In this document: positions 1 to 5,922 of the stretch, in pieces
Position numbering within the stretch: position 1 is the first letter of the stretch
Layout: every line of letters begins with the position of its first letter
Assembly (NCBI GenBank): GCA_902785445.1
Contig: CACZYN010000120.1
Span: forward strand, 1 to 5,922
Source of the DNA: an uncultured Anaerovibrio sp.
GTDB lineage: Bacteria; Bacillota; Negativicutes; Selenomonadales; Selenomonadaceae
Direction: 5' to 3'
Length of the DNA: 5,922 bases
Notes under the pieces: model-generated
Seen by the model: the letters and a program-made list of their open reading frames with translations, nothing else
Databases searched by the model: none
Told to the model about the DNA's origin: nothing
Position numbers and translations under genes: made by a program

Positions 1-1143
1 GGCACTCTCATTGCCAAGAAAGAGGTTTTGAAACCGGCAGTAGAGGCCAAGCAAAATGTTATTGGCCGCATAGATGATTTTCGTGATTTGATGAATAATA
101 AAGCCATTCAGTTTATGTTGGTGGCAATTATCTGTTTGTGGTCGGTTTTGGTATTGCTGTATCATCTCAGCTCCTGGCTTACGGGAAAATTTGTAGAGCC
201 GATAAAGGAGTTAACCAATGGTGTGGACGAAATAGCGGCGGGCAACCTGGAAAAGAAGATTTCCTTGCCTACGGGAGATGAGCTGGAAAAGCTGGCTAAC
301 GCCTTTAATTCCATGACTGATGAGCTGCAAATTCATATTGCTAATCTTACAAAGGTTACTATGGAAAAGGAGCATATAGCCACGGAGCTGGCGGTGGCCA
401 CTGACATACAGGAAAGCATGCTGCCACATATATTCCCCTTTGCGCCGGAGCATGAGGAATTTGATATATACGCCTCCATGCAGGCCGCCAAAGAGGTAGG
501 GGGCGACTTCTACGATTTTTATATGCTGGATGATGAACACCTGATGGTAACCATTGCAGATGTGTCCGGTAAGGGAGTGCCGGCGGCCTTGTTCATGGTT
601 ATTGCCAAAACATTGCTGAAGAACTCGGCTTTGGCCATGGAGCATGTGGAGGATTTGGCCAATGTTATGGCCCGAACCAATGATCAGCTGTGTCAAAACA
701 ATGATGCCATGATGTTTGTGACGGTCTTTATGGGGGTATTAAATCTTAATACTGGTCGGTTTAGCTTTGTTAATGCTGGTCATAATCCACCGTTAATTTA
801 TCGGGCGAAGGACAATAAATTTGAATATATTTCCGTTGAGCGTAATTTTGTAATGGGCGGAATGGATGGCATCGATTTTGTGGAACAGGAATTGACTCTT
901 GATAAGGACGACCGTCTGGTGCTGTATACTGATGGCATTACCGAGGCACTGAATGAGAATAAGGAACTTTTTGGTGAGGAAAGACTTCTGGAGGCATTAA
1001 ACAATGCCAACGTTCAAGAAAAGAGTGTTAAGCAATTACTGAAAGACCTGAAGCAAGTGCTAAATGATTATGTTGGCACGGCAGAACAATCGGATGATAT
1101 GACCATGCTGGCCCTTATCTATAATGGCAAAATGACACATTAA
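1..1143 (+). CDS. HAMP-SpoIIE (PP2C-type) membrane phosphatase, 5' partial
   Basis: This is the C-terminal part of a membrane-bound signalling phosphatase predicted to remove phosphate from Ser/Thr of a cytoplasmic partner, classically a STAS-type anti-anti-sigma factor. The frame is open from base 1, so the gene starts upstream; the TTG at 28 has no ribosome binding site and is not its start. Counting from base 1, about 380 residues are visible. A hydrophobic membrane helix lies at about 36-58, a HAMP domain at about 60-113, a short helical linker with the family's IQESMLP segment at about 136-142, and then the SpoIIE phosphatase domain to the end. The metal-binding acidic motifs are all present: GGDFYDF (167-173), ADVSGKG (186-192), NAGHNPP (258-264), YTDGITEA (309-316) and SDDMTML (364-370), so it should be active. 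The missing N-terminus is probably an extracytoplasmic sensor. It is followed 23 bases later by the condensation-like gene and is probably co-transcribed with it. The family is certain; the substrate is unknown. Confidence 0.93.
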   Translation, partial: GTLIAKKEVLKPAVEAKQNVIGRIDDFRDLMNNKAIQFMLVAIICLWSVLVLLYHLSSWLTGKFVEPIKELTNGVDEIAAGNLEKKISLPTGDELEKLANAFNSMTDELQIHIANLTKVTMEKEHIATELAVATDIQESMLPHIFPFAPEHEEFDIYASMQAAKEVGGDFYDFYMLDDEHLMVTIADVSGKGVPAALFMVIAKTLLKNSALAMEHVEDLANVMARTNDQLCQNNDAMMFVTVFMGVLNLNTGRFSFVNAGHNPPLIYRAKDNKFEYISVERNFVMGGMDGIDFVEQELTLDKDDRLVLYTDGITEALNENKELFGEERLLEALNNANVQEKSVKQLLKDLKQVLNDYVGTAEQSDDMTMLALIYNGKMTH

Positions 1144-1166
1144 CTGACAGGGGAGGATAACGGACG

Positions 1167-3026
1167 ATGGGGGATAATACAAAATTTGTGGACCTGCCCT
1201 TGGCAGATAAAGCGGCCATCGAGATGCAATATGGTGCTCGGGGTGATGTGTTAGCCAACAAGATTAAATATGTACGGGAGCTCACTACGGCGGAGGCGGG
1301 TACCTTCAGCAAGAAGGATGTAGCCCATCCGGCAGCTTCGGTATTACAGACCTTGTATAAATTGACCGGCAAGCTCCTGCCCCTAAAATTTAATGTGGCA
1401 GTGGACCGGGCCTTTGATACTGAGGATGCTTTGCGGACCAATTACGTTCTGGTGGAAGACCGCTTTTTGGCGGTGGTTATGAATAAGCGCAATACTCCAT
1501 TGGAGATTGGTTATCATAACCTGAAATCCTTGGACAAGGATGAAGTGGATGCTGAGCTCAGGAAAAGTATGGAAGCGGAAATCCGCTTAGGCTTTGATCT
1601 GCTGCGGGGACAATTAGCCCGTTTTTCCGTATATAATACTGCCGAGGATGAGTATGCTATTATCATTACAGCGGTGGAAGCCCTTTCTCAGAATTTTGAC
1701 TTTAAAAAGATTTTTCGGGCTGCCTTAAATATTCCTGAGCCACCAGATATTTCCAGTATTATGGCCAATATCCGGGTGGGGGCCGGGGCAATGTCCGGGC
1801 CTATAAAGGATTATTGGTCCAAGTTGCTGGTGGACATGCCGGCACCGGCCAAGGTTCCCCATGGGAAGGGTAACTTTTCCCGTAAAAAATATAGTGAGGA
1901 AAATTATTTGACTCATGTGCCACGGGATATTCTTTCGGATCTTAAAATCAAGGCTGAATCCAACAAGATAATGCTTATGTCCATTTTGCAGACAGCATGG
2001 GGCTTTCTACTTCAACAATGCAATAAGCAAACTAATATCAGTTTTTGTGTTCTTGTTCCCCAAAAGAAAAAGCAGGATGGTAATCCTGGGGCTCAAAGCC
2101 TTGTGCCGGTTCGGCTTCAGGTGGATGGCAACCCTACGGTAAAGGATTTAATAATAAAGGCCTTTAAGCAGTTTGTAATATCGCAACCTTATGCCACTTT
2201 GGGGCGGGAAGATATTATGAATTTGATGGGACAACAGGCGGAAGATTTTGATCATTATCTGAATTTCTATGATTTTTTTGCCGAGTCCAAATCTTATGCG
2301 GACATAATCGGTGCAAGCGATGGTAAAGTTGTCACCCAGAAATATTGGGATGTACGGGATGCTTTAATGGAAGTGTCCTTCCGCAATGATGACAATCAGG
2401 TTGTTCTGTCGGTTCATTACAATAGTGAGGTTTATCCGCAGCAGGATGTTGTCGTGCTGATGAAACATTATCTGTTGGTTTTGCAGAAGATGCTAACGGA
2501 TTGGAATGAACCATACGAAAAATTCATGGAACGCTTGGGTAAACATTGGGAAGCAGTACTGGATCAGTTGGTTAACCAAAAGGAGGATCCTCGGTCCATC
2601 ATTCAGGATGCTTTGTCCAGAATAGGCTTGTTCCAGGAATGCGAGCAGGGAATTATTCAGTTGTTTATGCGGGATGCCAAATTATATACCAAGTTTGAGG
2701 GGGATCGTATTTCCGAGCAGGATGTGGAGAATCAGGTGGTATTTGTTCTGCAAGGAAAAGTGGCCCGTAGTATTGAAACCGGTGATGGCTGGTACAATAC
2801 CTTGGATATTTTAAAGGAAAACAGCTGGATAAATGAATGCGTTCTGCTGCCAAAGCGGAAGGTACGGGTTTCGGCAGAGGTAATTACTGAGCAGGCAACC
2901 ATACTTGTGGTGCCGTATGTAACCTTGCTGGAAACCTTGAAGAAATCACCTCTTTTGGCACAAAATATCATCATACACACCATGCGCCAGCTGGAAAAAT
3001 ATCAGCGGCTGTGGATCCAGTCATAA
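1167..3026 (+). CDS. Degenerate NRPS condensation-like domain fused to cNMP-binding-like domain
   Basis: This 619-residue soluble protein starts at ATG 1167, preceded by GGGGAGG at 1150-1156. Residues about 10-450 read as a condensation-domain fold of the chloramphenicol-acetyltransferase type. An ALRTNYV segment (88-94) resembles the family's ALRTRF, and GFDLLRGQLARFSVY (142-156) matches the usual FDLxxGPLLR strand. A helix ILQTAWGFLLQQ (273-284) matches AAWALLLxxY, and LVPVRLQVDG with TVKDLI (312-329) matches the NTLPLRV region. The catalytic HHxxxDG position is occupied by VEALSQN (170-176), so peptide-bond catalysis is not expected. Residues about 485-615 look like a cyclic-nucleotide-binding fold: VVFVLQGKV (524-532), the SWINECVLLPKRKVRVSAEV stretch (553-572), then a C-helix. 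No helix-turn-helix follows, and there are no adenylation or carrier domains. It may bind a carrier protein, metabolite or nucleotide and be controlled with the upstream phosphatase, but this is inference. The fold assignment rests on motif reading only. Confidence 0.75.
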   Translation: MGDNTKFVDLPLADKAAIEMQYGARGDVLANKIKYVRELTTAEAGTFSKKDVAHPAASVLQTLYKLTGKLLPLKFNVAVDRAFDTEDALRTNYVLVEDRFLAVVMNKRNTPLEIGYHNLKSLDKDEVDAELRKSMEAEIRLGFDLLRGQLARFSVYNTAEDEYAIIITAVEALSQNFDFKKIFRAALNIPEPPDISSIMANIRVGAGAMSGPIKDYWSKLLVDMPAPAKVPHGKGNFSRKKYSEENYLTHVPRDILSDLKIKAESNKIMLMSILQTAWGFLLQQCNKQTNISFCVLVPQKKKQDGNPGAQSLVPVRLQVDGNPTVKDLIIKAFKQFVISQPYATLGREDIMNLMGQQAEDFDHYLNFYDFFAESKSYADIIGASDGKVVTQKYWDVRDALMEVSFRNDDNQVVLSVHYNSEVYPQQDVVVLMKHYLLVLQKMLTDWNEPYEKFMERLGKHWEAVLDQLVNQKEDPRSIIQDALSRIGLFQECEQGIIQLFMRDAKLYTKFEGDRISEQDVENQVVFVLQGKVARSIETGDGWYNTLDILKENSWINECVLLPKRKVRVSAEVITEQATILVVPYVTLLETLKKSPLLAQNIIIHTMRQLEKYQRLWIQS

Positions 3027-3028
3027 AA

Positions 3029-3066
3029 AAAGTGGTCATAGGAGAGATGCTTCCTATGGCCACTTT
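3029..3066. terminator. Bidirectional intrinsic terminator between convergent genes
   Basis: Two 15-base arms (3029-3043 and 3052-3066) form a stem with a single G-T wobble around an 8-base loop (3044-3051). Read on the minus strand the stem is followed by a run of seven Ts (complement of the A-run 3025-3031), which makes a strong terminator for the membrane-protein gene ending at 3079. Read on the plus strand it ends in TTT and an AT-rich stretch, a weaker but plausible terminator for the condensation-like gene, whose stop codon is just upstream (3024-3026). Confidence 0.88.
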
Positions 3067-3078
3067 AATTTGATTAAA

Positions 3079-3576
3079 TTATTGTCCGGTTACTAAAATT
3101 GTATATAACACAAGCTGCAGTGCTGCCACAAATTTGGCTACAGAGGAAAGGGTGCTTACTAAATCCATATCCCGATCGGTCATACGGATGAAGCGTTTTA
3201 AAACATCGTCCTTTATATTAGGGATTTTTAATGCTGCAGATATTTTTAAGGTTTGCCGCAAGGACAAAATCTGTTCCACGATGAAAAAAAGAACAAATAC
3301 CAGGAATAGCAGAATACGAAGGTAATAGTGATTTTCTGCAGTATACGCATAGGTATAGGTCAAATAAAAACCTGCCAGGTCGAAGAGAAGCAAAATCACA
3401 TACAGTACTAGCATGGAGGAGCCCACACTGGATGGGGAAATCATGCGGCACATTTCGATTAGCTCGCTGCGAAGCTCGTCCCGATCTTCTTCTCTATTTT
3501 TCTTAAACAATACGTGATACATAGTGTATGTGTTTAATAAAATCCATACTAAGGCAAATAAATAAATCCCTTCCAT
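3079..3576 (-). CDS. Multi-pass membrane protein of unknown function
   Basis: A 165-residue hydrophobic protein that I do not recognise. The start at 3576 is well supported: AGGAGG (complement of 3582-3587) sits five bases upstream of ATG. Predicted membrane segments are about residues 3-22, 53-76 and 86-106, with a fourth less certain one at about 143-163. Between the first and second lies a charged stretch (KKNREEDRDELRSE, 25-38), and between the third and fourth a basic, mostly polar loop (about 107-140, with RQTLK and KRFIRMTDRD). There is no signal peptide cleavage site, no recognisable catalytic motif and no conserved Cys or His pair. It is transcribed away from typA and converges on the condensation-like operon, so it is a stand-alone unit with its own promoter and terminator. 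It is a real gene by ribosome binding site, promoter, terminator and membrane-protein composition; its function is unknown. Confidence 0.85.
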   Translation of the reverse strand: MEGIYLFALVWILLNTYTMYHVLFKKNREEDRDELRSELIEMCRMISPSSVGSSMLVLYVILLLFDLAGFYLTYTYAYTAENHYYLRILLFLVFVLFFIVEQILSLRQTLKISAALKIPNIKDDVLKRFIRMTDRDMDLVSTLSSVAKFVAALQLVLYTILVTGQ

Positions 3577-3613
3577 AAGATCCTCCTGGAATTCTGAAAG
3601 TCTTCTGTACTAA

Positions 3614-3622
3614 ATTATAACA
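3614..3622 (-). promoter_or_regulatory. Extended -10 promoter for the membrane-protein gene
   Basis: On the minus strand this reads TGTTATAAT, a perfect TATAAT with the TGn extension. No good -35 hexamer lies 17-18 bases upstream (TGTTAT or CTGTTA), which fits an extended -10 promoter. Transcription would start about 30 bases before the start codon at 3576, leaving just enough leader for the AGGAGG site. Confidence 0.6.
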
Positions 3623-3683
3623 GTTTTATAAGAAAAATAACAGGCTATGAAGAATACTACATATAAGAATGTTGTTTATCATT

Positions 3684-3702
3684 GGAAATAATAGGAAATA
3701 AT
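3684..3702. repeat. Tandem 9-base repeat upstream of typA promoter
   Basis: GGAAATAAT occurs at 3684-3692 and again at 3694-3702, separated by one A, giving a 10-base period (one helical turn). It ends 14 bases before the typA -35 box and also lies behind the divergent membrane-protein promoter. It could be a binding site for a regulator or simply AT-rich promoter-upstream sequence; two copies alone do not decide this. Confidence 0.45.
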
Positions 3703-3716
3703 TATAGAAAAAACGA

Positions 3717-3745
3717 TTGACATTGTAAAACCACTATAATAATAT
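3717..3745 (+). promoter_or_regulatory. Probable vegetative promoter of typA
   Basis: A perfect -35 box TTGACA lies at 3717-3722. The best-spaced -10 is TAATAT at 3740-3745 (17-base spacer). A perfect TATAAT at 3735-3740 has only a 12-base spacer, and TATAAG at 3743-3748 has 20, so the exact -10 is uncertain. Transcription would begin near 3752 and give a leader of about 75 bases carrying the hairpin at 3775-3799. Confidence 0.65.
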
Positions 3746-3774
3746 AAGTATGCTGAAAATTAAGATGTGGTTAT

Positions 3775-3800
3775 AAAAAGGAGCGTAGGACTCCTTTTTT
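3775..3800 (+). terminator. Terminator-like hairpin in the typA leader
   Basis: AAAAAGGAG (3775-3783) pairs perfectly with CTCCTTTTT (3791-3799) around a 7-base loop, and a T-run spans 3795-3800. It lies between the putative typA promoter and the ribosome binding site GGGAGGA at 3809-3815. The GC core is only four base pairs, so it may be a weak terminator or attenuator, or an RNA-stabilising or regulatory stem. It could also end a short upstream transcript, although no gene ends here on the plus strand. Confidence 0.5.
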
Positions 3801-3826
3801 AATGTAATGGGAGGAATTTTAATACT

Positions 3827-5650
3827 ATGAGTATGAATGAAAACTTGAGAAATATTGCTATAATTGCGCACGTTGACCATGGTAAGACTACCCTGGTGGA
3901 TGCTATGCTGCAGCAGAGCCATATTTTCCGTTCCAATGAACAGGTTGCGGAGCGAGTAATGGACTCCGGTGACTTGGAGCGTGAGCGTGGTATTACAATT
4001 CTCTCCAAAAATACAGCTATCATGTATGAGGGGACTAAGATCAATATCGTTGATACCCCGGGCCATGCTGATTTTGGCGGCGAGGTTGAGCGCGTATTGA
4101 ACATGGTTGATGGCGTGCTGCTTCTGGTAGATGCCTTTGAAGGTCCAATGCCTCAGACCAAATACGTATTGCGTAAAGCTTTGGAGCAGGGGTTGAAGCC
4201 TATCGTTGTTATTAACAAAATTGATCGGCCGGATCAGCGGGTTGATGATGTATATGATGAGGTTTTGGAGCTGTTCATGGAGCTGGATGCTGATGATGAG
4301 CAGTTGGATTTCCCTTGTATTTATGCTACTGCCCGTGATGGTGTGGCTAAGTATAACATGGAAGATGATAATGATAACCTCATTCCACTGATGGAAACCA
4401 TCGTTAAGGAAATCCCATGCCCCCATGGGGATGCTGAGGGTCCGCTTCAGATGATGGTTACTACTCTTGAGGCTGATGAATACGTTGGTAAGGTGGCAGT
4501 AGGCCGTATTATCCGCGGTACTGTAAAGCCAAATCAGGCAGTGGTTCTTCTGGATGGAGATTCTGAGACCAAGGCTAAAATTGGTAAGGTATATACTTAT
4601 CAGGGCCTGAACCGGGTAGAGGTGTCTGAGGCATCCATGGGTGAAATCGTATGCCTCACTGGTCTTGGTAATGTAAGCATTGGTTATACTGTTGCCGATG
4701 CAGAAAATCCTGAGGCTTTGCCTAGCATTAATATTGATGAACCAACCCTGTCCATGACCTTTGGCGTTAATACCAGTCCATTTGCTGGGCGGGAGGGCCA
4801 GTTTGTTACCTCTCGTCATTTGCGGGATCGTCTTTTCAAGGAAGTTGAGACCAATGTGTCCCTGCGGGTAGAGGAAACAGATTCTGCTGATGTATTTAAG
4901 GTATCCGGCCGTGGTGAGTTGCATTTGTCCATTCTTATTGAAACCATGCGTCGGGAAGGTTATGAGCTTCAGGTAGGTAAACCTGAGGTTGTTTACAAGA
5001 CAATTAATGGTCAGAAATGCGAGCCAATGGAGAATTTGACCATAGAGGTTCCACAGGAATATATGGGTACTGTTATGGAATCCCTTGGTACCCGTAAGGC
5101 TGAGTTGGCCAATATGACCGAGGTTTCTGGCTATATGCGTATGGAATTCCTGATTCCAGCCCGTGGTTTGATCGGCTTTAGAAGCGAGCTTTTGACCAAC
5201 ACCAAGGGTAATGGTATTATGAACCATGTTTTCTCCGGTTATGTACCTTATAAGGGCGATATTCCAGGTCGTACCCGTGGTTCTTTGGTAGCCTTCGAGC
5301 AGGGTGAAACCACAGGCTATGGTATTTATAATCTGCAGGATAGAGGAACAATGTTCATTTCTCCTGGTCAGGCTGTTTATGAAGGTATGATTGTTGGTGA
5401 AAATACTCGGGAAATTGATATGGATATTAACCCATGCAAGGCTAAGCATGTTTCCAATATGCGTACTTCGGCATCTGATGAGGCAATTAGACTGGTGCCA
5501 CCACGTATTTTAAGCTTGGAGCAGGCCTTGGAATATATCAATGATGATGAGTTAGTAGAGGTTACTCCAGAGAGCATTCGTCTCCGGAAGGCGGTTTTGG
5601 ACAAAGTTGCTCGTGGACGTGCTAGTAAAAATGCTCGTAAAAATGGCTAA
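3827..5650 (+). CDS. typA: Ribosome-associated translational GTPase TypA/BipA
   Basis: TypA (BipA) is an EF-G-like GTPase that binds the 70S ribosome, helps large-subunit assembly and supports growth under cold and other stress. At 607 residues it is full length for the family. GTPase motifs are intact: AHVDHGKTT (14-22, P-loop), RGITI (54-58, switch I), DTPGH (76-80), NKID (130-133) and ATARDG (167-172, the G5 position). The beta-barrel domain II spans about 205-290 and the EF-G-like domains III and V about 310-480. The TypA-specific C-terminal domain follows from about 490, with its signature RGLIGFRSE (about 445-453) just before it. The ATG at 3827 is preceded by GGGAGGA (3809-3815), 11 bases away; the second ATG at 3833 would have even longer spacing, so 3827 is preferred. 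Codons such as GGT, CGT, GTT and GCT are frequent, as expected of a well-expressed gene. It appears to be transcribed from its own promoter. Confidence 0.98.
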   Translation: MSMNENLRNIAIIAHVDHGKTTLVDAMLQQSHIFRSNEQVAERVMDSGDLERERGITILSKNTAIMYEGTKINIVDTPGHADFGGEVERVLNMVDGVLLLVDAFEGPMPQTKYVLRKALEQGLKPIVVINKIDRPDQRVDDVYDEVLELFMELDADDEQLDFPCIYATARDGVAKYNMEDDNDNLIPLMETIVKEIPCPHGDAEGPLQMMVTTLEADEYVGKVAVGRIIRGTVKPNQAVVLLDGDSETKAKIGKVYTYQGLNRVEVSEASMGEIVCLTGLGNVSIGYTVADAENPEALPSINIDEPTLSMTFGVNTSPFAGREGQFVTSRHLRDRLFKEVETNVSLRVEETDSADVFKVSGRGELHLSILIETMRREGYELQVGKPEVVYKTINGQKCEPMENLTIEVPQEYMGTVMESLGTRKAELANMTEVSGYMRMEFLIPARGLIGFRSELLTNTKGNGIMNHVFSGYVPYKGDIPGRTRGSLVAFEQGETTGYGIYNLQDRGTMFISPGQAVYEGMIVGENTREIDMDINPCKAKHVSNMRTSASDEAIRLVPPRILSLEQALEYINDDELVEVTPESIRLRKAVLDKVARGRASKNARKNG

Positions 5651-5712
5651 ATATACCGGAAATTGGTAATTTTTTAGGACCTTCGTTTCATTTTTAGAAA
5701 AAAATCAAAAAA

Positions 5713-5751
5713 ATTCGCGAATCAGCAGGACAAAACCTGCTGATAGCGAAT
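5713..5751. terminator. Composite inverted repeat after typA, T-tract on minus-strand side
   Basis: An inner stem of nine base pairs (5721-5729 with 5736-5744, loop ACAAAA) is extended, across a small 2/1 internal loop, by six more (5713-5718 with 5746-5751). The sequence to its left is two runs of seven As (5698-5704 and 5707-5713), so the T-tract expected of an intrinsic terminator exists only when read on the minus strand. On the plus strand the hairpin is followed by ATAATAAG with no T-run. It may still end typA transcription as a strong RNA hairpin, or it may stop antisense transcription entering from the right. Confidence 0.6.
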
Positions 5752-5846
5752 ATAATAAGAACCAACCAGTAGTGTTTATTATATTTATTTTTTGTTTTTA
5801 TACCATTCATTTATTTTAAGAAATTATTCGATGGAGGGCGAGCATT

Positions 5847-5922
5847 GTGGGGATCATTAAAAAATTAGAGGATTTCTTCGCACCAGTTGAAGTGGAAGAT
5901 GAACTCTATATTGATGAGGAGG
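5847..5922 (+). CDS. sepF: Probable cell-division protein SepF, N-terminus only
   Basis: Only the first 25 codons are in the window. The frame starts at GTG 5847, with GGAGG at 5833-5837 nine bases upstream; the overlapping TTG frame hits a stop within eight codons. The peptide begins MGIIKKLEDFFAPVEVEDE and continues acidic. A short amphipathic helix starting MG and carrying Lys and paired Phe, followed by an acidic linker, is typical of SepF, which anchors FtsZ filaments to the membrane through that helix and works at the division septum. The diagnostic SepF core domain lies beyond the right edge, so another small membrane-tethered protein cannot be excluded. The 196-base gap after typA suggests its own promoter in the AT-rich stretch at 5752-5832, but I could not pick a convincing one. 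Confidence 0.6.
   Translation, partial: MGIIKKLEDFFAPVEVEDELYIDEE

Noticed and set aside
28..30. TTG at 28 as a start codon for the phosphatase
   Set aside because: The frame is open from base 1, no ribosome binding site precedes it, and starting there would leave a HAMP protein with only one membrane helix and no sensor; the true start is upstream.
211..696. A 161-codon minus-strand frame opposite the SpoIIE phosphatase
   Set aside because: It is opposite a well-supported catalytic domain, is rich in His and Gln, and matches no family.
3735..3740. Perfect TATAAT as the typA -10 box
   Set aside because: It is only 12 bases from the TTGACA at 3717-3722, too close for a normal sigma-70-type promoter; TAATAT at 3740-3745 has the correct spacing. 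It could still serve with another -35.
3802..3807. ATG-TAA start-stop in the typA leader as a regulatory mini-ORF
   Set aside because: The nearest GGAG (3780-3783) is 18 bases away and inside the hairpin stem, so initiation there is unlikely.
3734..5449. A 571-codon open frame on the minus strand covering most of typA
   Set aside because: It lies opposite a certain, conserved typA. Its translation is a low-complexity mix rich in Ile, Asn, His, Thr and Leu with no motif, and I see no ribosome binding site or promoter. It is an antisense shadow of strong codon bias.
5656..5676. Small AT hairpin (AAATT-GGT-AATTT plus Ts) directly after typA as its terminator
   Set aside because: The stem is five A-T pairs with no GC core, too weak to call a terminator with confidence.

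Overview
The window comes from a low-to-moderate-GC bacterium, probably a member of the Bacillota (Firmicutes). The evidence is a TypA/BipA translation factor of standard architecture, a probable SepF start (SepF replaces or supports FtsA in Bacillota, Actinobacteria and cyanobacteria), strong AGGAGG-type ribosome binding sites and compact AT-rich promoters. A Negativicutes (Selenomonas-like) origin would fit the style of the proteins, but that is impression rather than proof.

Layout. Bases 1-1143 hold the 3' part of a membrane-anchored HAMP-SpoIIE (PP2C-type) serine/threonine phosphatase whose sensor region lies beyond the left edge. After a 23-base gap with a good ribosome binding site, 1167-3026 encodes an unusual 619-residue protein. 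It looks like a non-ribosomal-peptide-synthetase condensation domain that has lost its catalytic HHxxxDG motif, followed by a degenerate cyclic-nucleotide-binding (cupin-like) domain. The two genes look like one operon and end at a strong bidirectional hairpin terminator (3029-3066). A convergent minus-strand gene (3079-3576) for a 165-residue multi-pass membrane protein of unknown function shares that terminator.

The 250-base divergent intergenic region (3577-3826) carries an extended -10 promoter for the membrane protein, a tandem 9-base repeat, a TTGACA-type promoter for typA and a terminator-like hairpin in the typA leader. typA (3827-5650) is complete and intact. The 196-base gap after it contains a composite inverted repeat whose T-tract lies on the minus-strand side. 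The window ends in the first 25 codons of a GTG-started gene that resembles sepF.

How the parts relate. typA and the putative sepF are housekeeping genes for translation and ribosome assembly, and for cell division. The left-hand pair is the accessory and most interesting part: an apparently active signalling phosphatase next to a catalytically degenerate condensation-like protein with a sensor-like C-terminus. This suggests a signalling or regulatory module that reuses an NRPS fold, but that is inference from domain content and gene order only.
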